A DNA stretch of 64,000 nt from contig NZ_JAHLDM010000025.1 in NCBI RefSeq assembly GCF_018861295.1, forward strand, positions 1-64,000, in the 5' to 3' direction. Of the stretch, positions 8,271-17,548 are shown piece by piece. The number at the start of each line of letters is the position of its first letter. Position 1 is the first letter of the stretch. Source of the stretch: Clostridium_AD estertheticum_D (lineage in GTDB: Bacteria > Bacillota > Clostridia > Clostridiales > Clostridiaceae). The position numbers and the translations under genes were made by a program. The notes under the pieces were generated by a model that saw only the letters and a list, made by a program, of their open reading frames with translations, had not been told where the DNA came from and did not search any database.

Positions 8271-8331
8271 GTTAGAGTTATTTTTATAGTATGGTTTAAG
8301 CCATATTATAAATAAGATTAAAAATAAAAAG

Positions 8332-8349
8332 GTCTGGTATAATCCAGAC
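8332..8349. terminator. Small hairpin
   Basis: GTCTGG and CCAGAC enclose a six-base loop in AT-rich surroundings without a gene. Weak terminator candidate. Confidence 0.3.
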
Positions 8350-8572
8350 TCATTCTATTAATTAAATATATTAAAGGGGGAGCCTTTAATATATTTATAT
8401 TATCATTTCAATGTTACAGTTTCATACCAAAACTAATAACATATTGTAAATAATTTATATTTATAGCATTCCATATAACATAAAAAACTAAGGTATAGGT
8501 AAAGTAAATTTATTGCTATTTTGTTAAACTTAAGTTAATCTAAATTTGCCCCACTTTTATGGAGCAGTTTTT

Positions 8573-8622
8573 AAATGCAAAGGTTCTAAGGTGTCCCCTT
8601 TTTATAACCTTTGCATTTTTTA
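8573..8622 (+). terminator. Intrinsic terminator without an obvious upstream gene
   Basis: AAATGCAAAGGTT (8573-8585) pairs with AACCTTTGCATTT (8606-8618), followed by a T-run. Two further stems follow (near 8641-8690 and 8808-8841). No protein gene lies just upstream on this strand, so a small untranslated RNA in 8400-8620 is possible but unproven. Confidence 0.5.
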
Positions 8623-8860
8623 TCATTTATTATTTAAATAAAAAAGTATACAACATAACGAAAATTATATTGTATACTTTTTACTTTTTTAAAAGGATAA
8701 ATAACGAACTTTATTTATATTTTATTCAATGTAATGTCCAACTTCTATGTTTTATTTTTATAGAAATGGACTAAGGCTTGCATTATCAATGGCTAACATG
8801 GTATTTTAAAGATAGACATAATAGTTAAAAGGTCTATCTTTTGAAATAGGGGGCTTAAAT

Positions 8861-9460
8861 ATGATGAAAGAAAATGAAGAGAAAGTAAAATATCTTACTC
8901 AAGCGGAAATGAAAAAAAATTTTAAAGTTATAGAGAAAGATAATAGCATACATGCTTTAAGGAACTTGGTTATTTTTAGAGTAGCATATAGATGCGCTTT
9001 AAGAGCTTCTGAGGTTGGGTTAATACATTTAGAGGATTATAACAAGACAAGAGGTGAAATGTATTGCCACAGGCTTAAAGGAAGCAATAATAACACCATA
9101 AGATTAGATCAAGAAACTATTAAGATCTTAAACAAATATATTAGGCAAAATGAGATTTGCGATAATCAGCAAATTTTGTTTTTAAGCCAGGAGAGAAAAC
9201 CGATCTCTCGCAAGACTTTAGATGTCTTGATGAAGAAGTATTGTCACTTAGCTAAAATAAGTGATATAGAAAAGTATCATTTTCATACTATAAAACATAC
9301 GGCTGCGGTTCATTTGGCAGAATCTGAAATTGATATAAAGGAGTTGCAATACTATTTGGGCCATAAATCTGTAACAAACACATTAATATATTTTCAATTT
9401 ACTACAAAGCAGCAGGAAACAATGTATGCTAAACTTCAAAAGAATAATCAGATGGTTTAA
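8861..9460 (+). CDS. Tyrosine recombinase (phage-integrase family), catalytic domain only
   Basis: 199 residues, so it lacks most of the core-binding domain of 290-residue XerC/D proteins. Visible catalytic residues are the first arginine in RCALRASEVG, HTIKHT where the family normally has H-x-x-R-H, LGHKS, and the nucleophile tyrosine in TLIYFQFT. The usual second arginine is a lysine here, unusual for an active enzyme. GGGGG precedes the ATG. It is bordered by terminators. It could be a resolvase or integrase from a lost element or may have reduced activity. Confidence 0.8.
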   Translation: MMKENEEKVKYLTQAEMKKNFKVIEKDNSIHALRNLVIFRVAYRCALRASEVGLIHLEDYNKTRGEMYCHRLKGSNNNTIRLDQETIKILNKYIRQNEICDNQQILFLSQERKPISRKTLDVLMKKYCHLAKISDIEKYHFHTIKHTAAVHLAESEIDIKELQYYLGHKSVTNTLIYFQFTTKQQETMYAKLQKNNQMV

Positions 9461-9502
9461 ATAATTGATTTATAATACATTTAGAATATCAACATAAGTC
9501 TT

Positions 9503-9544
9503 CACAAATAACCCCCATATCATTAGATAAGGGGGTTATTTGTG
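9503..9544. terminator. Strong bidirectional terminator
   Basis: CACAAATAACCCCC (9503-9516) and GGGGGTTATTTGTG (9531-9544) are perfectly complementary. It lies between convergent genes ending at 9460 (+) and 9609 (-). Confidence 0.8.
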
Positions 9545-9608
9545 ACGACTTAATATTGTATCACGACGTAAAAATACCGTAAAATTCATTCCTGAATAAT
9601 ACAGTATT

Positions 9609-10067
9609 TTAGAGCTTTGCTTCTTTCTTTATATTTTTAGATTCAAGAAAAACTGATGTTAATTCTTGAAATTCTTTCATCAATTCAAAATAGGTTTCAG
9701 AATACTCTATAAACTTACTCTCTTCTAATGGATCAAAGTTTGTTCTATAAAAGTTTACTTGTGTTGATAAATTTACTAGCTTAAATGTATATGTATAACA
9801 TTGACTATGCTGTTTTCTATGATTCTCTATATTATACAATGAAGTCAATCCCGTTGCTAATGCACTAAGAATAAATGCCACAGATTGTCCTATTTCACCT
9901 AGTTTTAAGCCAAGTAAGATGGTAGTCATAGTTGTTAATATTATCTGTATATTAAATATTAATCGAGTCTTTTTAGCATCTTTCAGCGCTTTATTAACAT
10001 AAATTGTGCAAAGTGCCTGTATTTCTATTACTAAATTTTTTAATTTTGCTTCAGTTGTTAATGGCAA
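9609..10067 (-). CDS. Two-helix membrane protein, SLATT-like
   Basis: 152 residues from a TTG start with GGGGG upstream. A soluble N-terminal helix is followed by two adjacent membrane helices (about residues 36-58 and 62-80), then a long charged helical tail. This order fits the SLATT family (SMODS/SLOG-associated two-helix effectors), which usually make membrane pores in nucleotide-activated antiphage systems. I see no SMODS or SLOG partner within the window, so it would be a stand-alone version. The assignment rests on topology and general sequence character, not on a diagnostic motif. Confidence 0.5.
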   Translation of the reverse strand: MPLTTEAKLKNLVIEIQALCTIYVNKALKDAKKTRLIFNIQIILTTMTTILLGLKLGEIGQSVAFILSALATGLTSLYNIENHRKQHSQCYTYTFKLVNLSTQVNFYRTNFDPLEESKFIEYSETYFELMKEFQELTSVFLESKNIKKEAKL

Positions 10068-10587
10068 TTAGATACCCCCAGTTTGTTAGTTTTTTTATTC
10101 TTTTATTCTAAATAATCCGTAAAGATATAAAGCACATATTATAATAGAACTGTTTTTGTTGATTATGTCTACTATCTTAACTATTTTATATAGTATTATT
10201 AAGTTTTCAAAGAACATTGTTAGTGCGTTTAAATTTAATTAGTAAGACGTATTTTTTAGCTATATCGACATAAAATGAATGAAAAAAGTTAAAAGTTCGC
10301 GTTATATCAAGTTAAAGTTCGTTCGTTCGTTTATTTTACATTGAGGTCATGGAAACTAGATATATATCCAAAGTTCACCTTTGTAGATAAAATACGAGCT
10401 CTGGTTTTTTAGTTGGGTATTTTTGCCCATCCCCCCGAAAGGAGGAATAGGCAAATCACTTATTCGATAAACTCTTAAATATAGCCATTCTCAAACCAAT
10501 TGCCTATATTTATATTTCAAAACATGTACTATACATTTGACATATGTCAGAAATAAATAAGCTGTACTTATGACACATAAAAACAAC
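10068..10587. other. Intergenic, contains a dispersed inverted motif
   Basis: No gene found. At ~10433 the palindromic segment TGCCCATCCCCCCGAAAGG ... AATAGGCA resembles the ends of the IR structures at 17741-17888 and 20435-20581. The sequence GTTCGTTCGTTCGT near 10319 is a short tandem repeat. Confidence 0.4.
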
Positions 10588-10635
10588 GAATAAGGACTAT
10601 TTCAAAAAGTGTACTTTTTGAAATAGTCCTTATTC
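10588..10635. terminator. Perfect 22-bp stem with four-base loop
   Basis: 10588-10609 is exactly complementary to 10614-10635 (GAATAAGGACTATTTC...). The stem is long for a terminator and may be a transposon-type hairpin. A CCCCCTTTTGG block follows. Confidence 0.5.
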
Positions 10636-10705
10636 CCCCTTTTGGAGTGTTTGGGCAAAAACACCCAAATACCGATATATTCAAAGATTTTTTAACCACA
10701 ATAAA

Positions 10706-10752
10706 GAAAGATAAATGCATATGCATTTATCTTTCTCATTATATTTTTTTAA
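10706..10752. terminator. Terminator at the end of the 10763 gene
   Basis: GAAAGATAAATGCAT (10706-10720) is mirrored by 10721-10735, giving a perfect 30-bp palindrome, with TTTTTTT at 10745-10751. It lies 27 bp beyond the minus-strand stop. Confidence 0.65.
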
Positions 10753-10762
10753 GAATACTTAA

Positions 10763-11176
10763 CTACCAGTTAATCGTAATCGCCCCAAAAAGGTTTATTC
10801 CGCCAGAATTACTATCTGAATACGTCTTTACGTTAACAGATACATATTCTGATTCTGAATTTTCATCACAAGGGTTTACTTCGTTTGTATTAAAATTACT
10901 AACAAATGAATGGTAAGTGGGTAAGTTACTATCCACTTCATTCAACATTTTTGACATGATTTTATTTTTTAATCCTATAGTTATGATAAAGGTTGTCCCA
11001 TCTTCTAAAGTAACTTCACGAATTACCTCAGCTGTATTTTCATTATTTCTAGGAATAGCTCTAAGAGTTTCTTCAGGAATAATAAAATCAGCCAATGATT
11101 CTATAGCATATTCAGTAGCACCTGATGCTAATTTTACTAATAAATTTTTTAATTGTACAACATATGATTTACTCAA
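10763..11176 (-). CDS. Hypothetical protein, 137 aa
   Basis: Not recognised. The start is a TTG (MSKSYVVQLKNLLV) with AAAGGAG ~14 bases upstream, a loose fit. No membrane segment or signal peptide. The middle (REVTLEDGTTFIITIG) looks like a beta hairpin, and the C-terminus (SGGINLFGAITINW) is glycine- and hydrophobic-rich and could pack in a beta structure or be exposed. It has its own terminator. It neighbours the SLATT-like gene, but 700 bp apart, so no operon is implied. Confidence 0.6.
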   Translation of the reverse strand: MSKSYVVQLKNLLVKLASGATEYAIESLADFIIPEETLRAIPRNNENTAEVIREVTLEDGTTFIITIGLKNKIMSKMLNEVDSNLPTYHSFVSNFNTNEVNPCDENSESEYVSVNVKTYSDSNSGGINLFGAITINW

Positions 11177-11318
11177 TATTAATTCATTTCTCCTTTATAG
11201 TAAGATAATAGGTTATCTATTTAAATAACACTACAAACTTAATATATGGGTTTACATGATTTTGGTGCATCTTTTTAAGATAAATGATATTTTAAACAAA
11301 AATATATAGTTTAAAGAT

Positions 11319-11350
11319 AAATGTCGTGAAGCCAGACTTCCACGACATTT
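11319..11350 (-). terminator. Hairpin after the XRE-cupin gene
   Basis: AAATGTCGTG (11319-11328) and CACGACATTT (11341-11350) pair. The same TGTCGTGAA/TTCACGACA sequence forms the ends of the IS91-like element (12967 and 15468), so this may be an element scar as well as a terminator. Confidence 0.5.
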
Positions 11351-11426
11351 AGTATTTCTTCATTATAATTTTCAAACAATTGTTATATAATATTAGTCAA
11401 TTAAATTAGTGTAGATGTCACCATTA

Positions 11427-11984
11427 TTACATACTATCAGAGTAAAACATCAATATAAAAGCTTTAGCTACATTTCCAGTTTCATTACAATAGTAATGTG
11501 GTTTATCAGCAACAAAGTGTATCACTTCTCCTTCCTTAATCGTGAACTTTTCACTGTCTATATGTACATTTAAACTTCCAGAGGTTATTAAAACATACTC
11601 TTCAACACCATCATAATGAAATGAAGTTTCAGTTTGAGAATTTGGCATGTATTCATTAAAATATATTTCGAATTTTTTATCTTCATCAAAATTCATTAAT
11701 GTATGAAAAGAATAACCATCGCCATCTATACTAGAATGATCTCCCATTTTATATATGGTAGGTGAACATAAATTGTCTTCTTTTAAAAAATAATTTAAAG
11801 GTGTTTTTAAAGCATTTGCAATATCCCAAAGTATAGAGATAGAAGGATTTCTTAATCCTCGTTCTATCTCACTTATCATACTTTTGCTTACTCCTGAATT
11901 CAAAGCTAATGAATCTATAGTCAATCCTCTAGATTTTCTTATCTTTTTTAGATTTTCTCCAATTTTAGTATTAATACTTTTCAT
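11427..11984 (-). CDS. XRE-family regulator with C-terminal cupin domain
   Basis: 185 residues. An XRE helix-turn-helix at ~10-65 (GLTIDSLALNSGVSKSMISE) is followed by a cupin barrel at ~105-180 (SFHYDGVEEYVLITSG ... EGEVIHFVADKPHYYCNE). In this family the cupin senses a small molecule such as an amino acid or polyamine. It is divergent to a LysE-type exporter, and a perfect inverted repeat lies in the shared region, so it probably represses the exporter until the substrate accumulates. Confidence 0.9.
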   Translation of the reverse strand: MKSINTKIGENLKKIRKSRGLTIDSLALNSGVSKSMISEIERGLRNPSISILWDIANALKTPLNYFLKEDNLCSPTIYKMGDHSSIDGDGYSFHTLMNFDEDKKFEIYFNEYMPNSQTETSFHYDGVEEYVLITSGSLNVHIDSEKFTIKEGEVIHFVADKPHYYCNETGNVAKAFILMFYSDSM

Positions 11985-12046
11985 AAAATTCTTCTCTTCC
12001 TTATCACTTATTTTAAAAAAACTTGCAAAACTATTTTTAAACTTGT

Positions 12047-12089
12047 ATAATTCGATATAGTGTTATAAAAGCGTTCTATATCGAATTAT
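12047..12089. promoter_or_regulatory. Candidate operator of the XRE-cupin regulator
   Basis: ATAATTCGATATA (12047-12059) is exactly mirrored by TATATCGAATTAT (12077-12089). It lies between the divergent regulator and exporter, ~60 bp upstream of the regulator start. Confidence 0.6.
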
Positions 12090-12253
12090 TTTTTCTTTTA
12101 TAATATATTATATTTTTATCAACAAAATATTTTTTGGCTATATTTATTATTACATAGTTAATTAAAATATAAAAGTCTAGTAGTTAAAAAGTCATGTAAA
12201 TACGGTACTTGTGGAATTTCACAAGTAACTGCAATTTAAGGAGGTATAACAAA

Positions 12254-12877
12254 ATGTTTTTACAAATTTTTTTAATTGGAATATTAGCTGGATTGTCTCC
12301 TGGTTCTGATTTCTTTATTGTTATGAAGAATAGCCTTGGATATGGAAAGAAAATTGGTATTGCATCTGCTATAGGTGTAGGAACCGCATTAATTATTCAT
12401 GCGTCTTATACAATATTGGGACTTGCATTGATCTTACAAAAATACATTTATGTCTTTAAATTTATACAGATTTCAGGGGCTTGTTATCTGGCATTTTTAG
12501 GAATACAGGCTATTATATCTACTTTTTCACTTAAAGGAGAAAACTTTGAATCTTCAGAAACTGTTAGTGAGAGTAAAACCTTCCTACAAGGCTTTAAAAA
12601 TGGATTTTTATGCAATATATTAAATCCAAAGACATTCTTGTTCTTTTTGAGCATATTTTCACAATTTATTACTTCAAACACTCCCATATGGGTAGAATGC
12701 ATATATGGATTAGAAATTGTATTAACTATTGGAGGTTGGTTTGTTTTCCTTTCAGTAATGATTTCAACTAAGTTTTTTTGCCGAATCTATAAAAAATGTC
12801 GTAAGTGGCTTGATAGGTTTTTTGGGGGACTTCTACTATATTTCGCATCTATAATCTTCAAATCTGTTTTTAAATAA
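12254..12877 (+). CDS. LysE/RhtB family amino-acid exporter
   Basis: 207 residues from the ATG at 12254, preceded by AAGGAGG (12238-12244); the in-frame ATG at 12209 has no RBS. The LysE N-terminal signature is clear (IGILAGLSPGSDFFIVMKNS, where the family has PGP), with IGVGTALIIHASYTILG and the NPKTFLFFLSIF motif. About six membrane helices; it exports amino acids or analogues by proton-motive force. Control by the divergent XRE-cupin protein is the likely arrangement. Confidence 0.9.
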   Translation: MFLQIFLIGILAGLSPGSDFFIVMKNSLGYGKKIGIASAIGVGTALIIHASYTILGLALILQKYIYVFKFIQISGACYLAFLGIQAIISTFSLKGENFESSETVSESKTFLQGFKNGFLCNILNPKTFLFFLSIFSQFITSNTPIWVECIYGLEIVLTIGGWFVFLSVMISTKFFCRIYKKCRKWLDRFFGGLLLYFASIIFKSVFK

Positions 12878-13155
12878 TTTGTATTTAGATATTTATAATA
12901 AACACATTATATTTAATTCATAATAGGATAAAAAGCAGGTTATATATTAGGGAACACAAAAAACAGAATGTCGTGAAATATTCATTGAACTAAACCGCTA
13001 ACAGCGGTGGCAGACAAGTGCTAATTATGTTAATTTAATTTTTTCTTAAATAAAATAGAAAGAAATATCCTATTACTAAGATACTTCTTTATTATAATGG
13101 ACACTTCCTATAAACTTTTATTGTCGAAATAAAAAATAAGGGAGTGTTATTATTT

Positions 13156-14012
13156 ATGTCAGAATTAAGAGAAAGATTGAAAATGGATATGGAACTAAGG
13201 GGATATAGCCCAGGTAGCATAAAAGCCTATACCAATAATGTTAGTAACTTTGCTAAATTTTATAATAAATCACCAAAGTTTTTAGGTGAAAAAGAAATAC
13301 GCGATTATTTACACTATTGTATCACGAAAAAAAATTAAGTGAATGTACAGTTAATTATATTAACTCAAGCCTTAAATTTTTTTATACTAAAACGTTAGAT
13401 AGGAATTGGAACAGTAATAAAATTATGAGGCTTAAAGAACCAAAGAGATTACCCTCTGTTTTATCTCCGGAGGAAGTTAAATCTATTTTCGACGTTACTG
13501 AAAACCTTAAACACAAGGCAATTCTCATGACGGTTTACTCCGCAGGATTAAGGGTCAGTGAAGTTTGTAATCTAAAAATAAAAGATATTGATAGTAAAAA
13601 TATGCAAATACTAATAAGACAGGGTAAAGGTAAAAAAGATAGGTATTCATTGTTATCAAAAGTAAATCTTGAAGTTCTCAGAGAGTATTGGAAAAGATAT
13701 CACCCTACGGAATATTTATTTTCTGGAAGTGGTGGCACTGGATCTATAAGTCATCGTAGTGTTCAAAGAATGCTAGAAAAATCTATAAAAAAGATTGGAA
13801 TCACTAAGAAAGCATCTATTCATACCTTCCGCCATAGTTTTGCCACTCATTTGTTAGAGGATGGAACAGATATATGTTATATCCAAAGGTTGTTAGGACA
13901 TACTCAAATAAATACTACAACTATCTATTTACATCTTAGGAGGCTGGATTTACTTAATATAAAAAGTCCATTGGATTCACTTCTAGATAAAAAAGGTGAA
14001 CAATATGATTGA
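13156..14012 (+). CDS. Tyrosine recombinase of the IS91-like element, needs a -1 frameshift
   Basis: Starts at ATG 13156 (GGGAG upstream). The first frame carries the SAM-like core-binding region (YSPGSIKAYTNNVSNF) and stops at 13338. The catalytic half continues in the -1 frame: SAGLRVSEVCNL with the first Arg, HTFRHSFATHLLE, LGHTQ and the Tyr in TTTIYLHL. A run of eight A (13327-13334, CGAAAAAAAATT) at the junction allows a -1 slip that gives one ~290-residue XerC/D-like protein. This may be programmed frameshifting, common in IS elements, or a mutation in a homopolymer. Its end overlaps the transposase start. Confidence 0.8.
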
Positions 14013-15192
14013 GATTCAAGACATATTTAATCAATTTGGTGATGAATATAGAAGAAATCATAAGCTGCCGCTACATATTTTAAAAACTATGATTGCTATT
14101 GAGTCTTGTAGAACAGCGGAACTCGGTGGTCATGTGGATGAGTGTAATGAATGTGTGCACATAAGAATATCTTATAATTCTTGTAGAAATAGGCATTGTC
14201 CTAAATGCCAAACTTTAGCCAAAGAAAGGTGGCTTGAAAAAAGAAAAGAAGATTTATTACCCGTAGTGTATTTTCATATAGTTTTTACTATACCCCAAGA
14301 ACTCAACTTTATAACACTTACAAACCAAAAGGAAATGTATTCCATACTATTTAACTCTGTTTCTGAAACTCTACTCGAACTATCAAGAGATAAAAAATAT
14401 TTAGGAGCAGAAATTGGTTTTATGAGCATCCTTCATACTTGGGGTCAAAACCTTATGAATCATCCTCATATGCGTTGTATAGTCCCAAGTGGTGGATTAA
14501 CATTTGATGGTACAAGATGGATAAATTCAAAGAAAGATTTTTTTATTCCAGTGAAAGTTTTATCAAGAAAGTTTAGAGGTAAATTCTTGTTTTATCTTAA
14601 AAAAGCTTATCATAGTAATGCTCTTAAATATACTACTGGAATTCAGGAATTAACAGAAAAACATATATTTCATAGTTTCATAGATAAGTTATACAAAAAG
14701 GAATGGGTTGTATACTGTAAACCCCCTTTCGGGAGTGCAGAGCATGTACTTGAGTACCTTGGTAGATACTCTCATCGAGTGGCTATATCCAATCATAGAA
14801 TTGTAAATTTGGAAAACGGATATGTAACATTTAAGTGGAAAGATTACAGAGACCATAATAAAGAAAAATTTATGACTCTTACGGTAGATGAATTTATGAG
14901 AAGATTTTTCATGCATGTTTTACCAACAAAGTTTGTTAAAATTAGACACTATGGAATATTAAGCAATAGAAACAGGTCAACTAAACTTCAAAAATGTAAA
15001 GAACTTACAGATGCAGTACAAATTAAAAGTGAAAATTCAGATGTTAAGTTAAGTGCAGCGGAGCTTCTTCTTAAGCTGACAGGAATTGATATAAATATGT
15101 GTTCTTGCTGTGGAAAAGGTAAAATGATTACAAAGGAGAAGTTGGATCGGCAAAACTATTCTCCTCCAGGAGGAACAAATAAAATAGCATAA
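14005..15192 (+). CDS. IS91 family transposase
   Basis: 395 residues from ATG 14005 (AAGGTG upstream; a GTG at 13996 is too close). The N-terminal zinc-binding domain shows CDEC-type pairs (GHVDECNECVH, NSCRNRHCPKCQ). The Y2/HUH transposase core follows, with VYFHIVFTIPQEL, HTWGQNLMNHPHMRCIVPSG and YLGRYSHRVAIS. The C-terminal tail has a CSCCGKG knuckle. Family members transpose by rolling-circle-like replication. Full length, so probably functional. Overlap with the recombinase gene suggests coupled expression. Confidence 0.92.
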   Translation: MIEIQDIFNQFGDEYRRNHKLPLHILKTMIAIESCRTAELGGHVDECNECVHIRISYNSCRNRHCPKCQTLAKERWLEKRKEDLLPVVYFHIVFTIPQELNFITLTNQKEMYSILFNSVSETLLELSRDKKYLGAEIGFMSILHTWGQNLMNHPHMRCIVPSGGLTFDGTRWINSKKDFFIPVKVLSRKFRGKFLFYLKKAYHSNALKYTTGIQELTEKHIFHSFIDKLYKKEWVVYCKPPFGSAEHVLEYLGRYSHRVAISNHRIVNLENGYVTFKWKDYRDHNKEKFMTLTVDEFMRRFFMHVLPTKFVKIRHYGILSNRNRSTKLQKCKELTDAVQIKSENSDVKLSAAELLLKLTGIDINMCSCCGKGKMITKEKLDRQNYSPPGGTNKIA

Positions 15193-15396
15193 AGTCTTTA
15201 TTTTGGGGAGGGGTAAATGCGTCTATTTTTATAAAACAATCAAAATTTATGAGTAATATAGATACATTAATGGAAATTGAAGTAATAGCTTTAAATTAGA
15301 AACTTATTTCAGAAAGAGGTGAAAGATTGAATCGCCATAGCAGTGCTAACGCGGCATCGTTCAACTCCTCGTTTCAGACATTGAGCAACTTTCGTA

Positions 15397-15432
15397 GCTA
15401 TCATCGTTTAAGTATATACTTAAGGTGATAGC
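15397..15432 (+). repeat. Terminal hairpin of the IS91-like element
   Basis: GCTATCATCGTTTAAGTATA pairs with TATACTTAAGGTGATAGC with two central mismatches. The same hairpin is kept in the relic at 7667-7700. Rolling-circle elements need a terminal hairpin for origin or termination, which fits this position. Confidence 0.6.
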
Positions 15433-15693
15433 TTTTGTCGGCTCAACATCTGAATCCGAGCCTGTTCATTTCACGACATTGTGTTGACCTCTATAACTAG
15501 CCTATACCCTCATTCTTAACTTTGCTAATATCATTATATACCATTTCCATGCCATTTTAGGTGTCTAATTGATAATATACACCCCTTTTATGCATTATTC
15601 CTAGCTTTATCCACACTCCATATTGTAATAAGTATTTTTATAATAAAAAGCTATTATAGATAAAAATAAACCCCTCTATAACAAGGTCTATGA

Positions 15694-16020
15694 TTACTTT
15701 CTACTACCATCAGAATTAAAAATTTTTCTCAAATTCAATTCATTAATAATAATCACAATAGCAAAACAAACTACAACTAGTATTCTTTCATACTCATACT
15801 CATAACTAATATCGAATTTACTTATAATCAATTGTAAAGGAATAAGAATTAAACCTAATATAATAAGCGTATTGGCTGAATACTTAAGTGATTCGCTCCA
15901 AGTATCTTGATTTTTCATTGATAATATAGATTTATATCCGAACATAGGATTTTTTTTAGGTGGACAAATCTTAAATATAAGAGAACTGATTATACATATT
16001 ATTCCTGAAATAATTAGCAT
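15694..16020 (-). CDS. SdpI family membrane protein
   Basis: 108 residues with three membrane helices. The SdpI signature is visible as NPMFGYKSILSMKNQDTWSE at residues ~24-43. AGGAGG precedes the ATG. In Bacillus subtilis, SdpI gives immunity to the SdpC cannibalism toxin and sequesters its own repressor; many short homologues have no toxin partner. No sdpC-like gene is visible nearby, so its role as an immunity protein is open. Confidence 0.8.
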   Translation of the reverse strand: MLIISGIICIISSLIFKICPPKKNPMFGYKSILSMKNQDTWSESLKYSANTLIILGLILIPLQLIISKFDISYEYEYERILVVVCFAIVIIINELNLRKIFNSDGSRK

Positions 16021-16126
16021 TTTTACCTCCTAATATATAGATTAATTAATTTCACACTTTAATACAAGTTTGAATTAACTTATTTTCATAATTATAACAT
16101 ATATTCCATATGATAATTTTTCTGTT

Positions 16127-16784
16127 TTAAGCGATAAAACCCATACAACATAATAACGTTTCTTGTCGTTCTTTTAAATACTCATCTATTGATAAACTTA
16201 CAGAAATATCTGATTCATTCTTTAAGCAGGAACTTATCCAGTCTTCATCACTAATAAGATATTCGTTTATATTTTTATGCCGCTTACTGTCACTGATCCA
16301 TATGTCCCCCGAATTTATTTATTGTGCCATCTTCATTACATACATGATTTTTCCGTTTGTTGTTATCATTCATATCCTTTATGACATTAACAGCATTTAT
16401 TAAGGATGTAGAATTATTTGATGGATGAAATTCTAAATTTTTAAAGAGAATTAGAAATATTTTCTTAAATTACCAAAACTACTATTTAGCAAATCAAGAT
16501 AATCGTTATTTAAGGGACGTATTATTTTTTCAGCACTATATGCAGATTCTTTAAATATTTCCCATTTTCCTAGATTTTCTAACTCTTTTGAAATGGCAGT
16601 ATCTATAGCTTTTACAAGTTTAACATGAAGCTACATTATTTCATTTGCGGATTTTGAACTTTTTACATTGAGCTCATCCATAAGCTTTAATCCCTTTAGA
16701 ATGTAGTGAAATCATAAGCTTTGAGTGTACTTGAATAGCTTGATCAATTAATTCTCCATTTAAATCAGTTAGAAAAACTACCAT
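16127..16784 (-). pseudogene. Tn3-family transposase (TnpA), internal remnant
   Basis: Reading leftwards in shifting frames gives VVFLTDLNGELIDQAIQVHS, KLVKAIDTAISKELENLGKW, NDYLDLLNSSFGNLRKYF, VIKDMNDNNKRK and ISDSKRHKNINEYLISDEDW. In order and character these match the central part of Tn3-type transposases. Several frameshifts and stops make it non-functional. The fragment begins exactly at the left border of direct-repeat copy A. Another TnpA piece, with the C-terminal GWEHIN/RPLR region, lies at 22220-22440. Confidence 0.7.
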
Positions 16785-16799
16785 AGTAGAAGGTAACTA

Positions 16800-17100
16800 G
16801 GTTTCTCTAATTAGTTTATCTTCTTCACTTTTTTTCTTTACAATGGTTATAAACCCTTGTTATCCAGTGTTTACACTTTTGTTTACAAACTCGTTTACAG
16901 TACTTGAAACATTTGTAGCAACAGCAATTATGATATTTATCGAGGACTTAAAGACATACCATATAACATCTTACTCGAATCCCTATCTAAAGCTGCTGTT
17001 CCTATATGTAAAACTTTATTAGTAGCTATACTTTTATGTATTACTATCTGGTTATTTCCCGCTTTAGCAAAAGAACCCTTAATTAATTTTAGTACATAAA
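16800..17100 (-). pseudogene. Decayed ORF downstream of the 102-aa gene (copy A)
   Basis: The frame after the 102-residue gene reads VLKLIKGSFAKAGNNQIVIH, ATNKVLHIGTAALDRDSSKM, then after a frameshift INIIIAVATNVSSTVNEFVN. Copy B at 19520-19812 has the same decay with different indels. Not recognised; the hydrophobic middle could be a membrane segment. Loss in both copies suggests the ancestor was already broken. Confidence 0.5.
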
Positions 17101-17409
17101 CTAATAGACAACATCATTTATCTTTTCAATTCTAATTATCATTATTTTACTTTGATCTTTTTTTAAGAATTGTTTTACTTCCATCCATTCTTCATCCACG
17201 TTTATAACTTCACAATCTACTGGACCTTTTGAAATAATCGAAAGTGTACATCTTTTACCCTCAAGTGCTTTAAGTATTTTAGACATCTTGGTTTCCCCCT
17301 TTATTGATGTATTGATTTTCTTGACATCTGCTTTTAGCTTCTTAAATTTGTCGCTTAATCCCATATTGGAAATCGCTATTATAAATGCCATTATTCCTAT
17401 AAACTCCAT
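17101..17409 (-). CDS. Small membrane-anchored protein, 102 aa (copy A)
   Basis: An N-terminal membrane helix (MEFIGIMAFIIAISNMGLSD) is followed by a charged segment and a compact C-terminal domain, residues ~43-102, beginning KALEGKRCTLSIISKG and ending IRIEKINDVVY. The alternating hydrophobic pattern and the closing I-x-x-I-x-x-I strand recall a small Sm-like beta barrel, only as a pattern. GGTGAGG precedes the ATG. A 50-residue membrane protein gene lies upstream on the same strand, and both are repeated at 19813-20396 with few substitutions, so the pair is maintained. Confidence 0.65.
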   Translation of the reverse strand: MEFIGIMAFIIAISNMGLSDKFKKLKADVKKINTSIKGETKMSKILKALEGKRCTLSIISKGPVDCEVINVDEEWMEVKQFLKKDQSKIMIIRIEKINDVVY

Positions 17410-17548
17410 ATAATTGACCTCACCCTCTATTAAAAATAGTAAAAATTTTCGTTAGACTTAATTTTTATTCCTTATATGGCTTAATGTAAACTCTATTATA
17501 AAGATTACTACAAAAAAACAAAACGATGTGGAATTTTGTTTTACGGTG

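Larger units (their letters stand above)
12967..15480 (+). mobile_element. IS91-like insertion element with tyrosine recombinase and transposase
   Basis: 2.5-kb unit starting at AATGTCGTGAAAT (12967-12979) and ending at the inverse ATTTCACGACATT (15468-15480). It carries a frameshifted tyrosine recombinase gene and a Zn-finger HUH transposase overlapping it. Some IS91-family elements are known to carry an accessory integrase like this. The 3' end has a CGGCATCGTT block and a terminal hairpin. GTTC just inside the right boundary recalls the IS91 target tetranucleotide. A relic of the same element lies at 7268-8270. Outer limits are inferred from the short repeats and homology. Confidence 0.7.

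Noticed and set aside
8559..8774. 71-codon plus-strand ORF
   Set aside because: Crosses a perfect terminator hairpin and several palindromes; translation is low-complexity F/Y/I-rich with no RBS.
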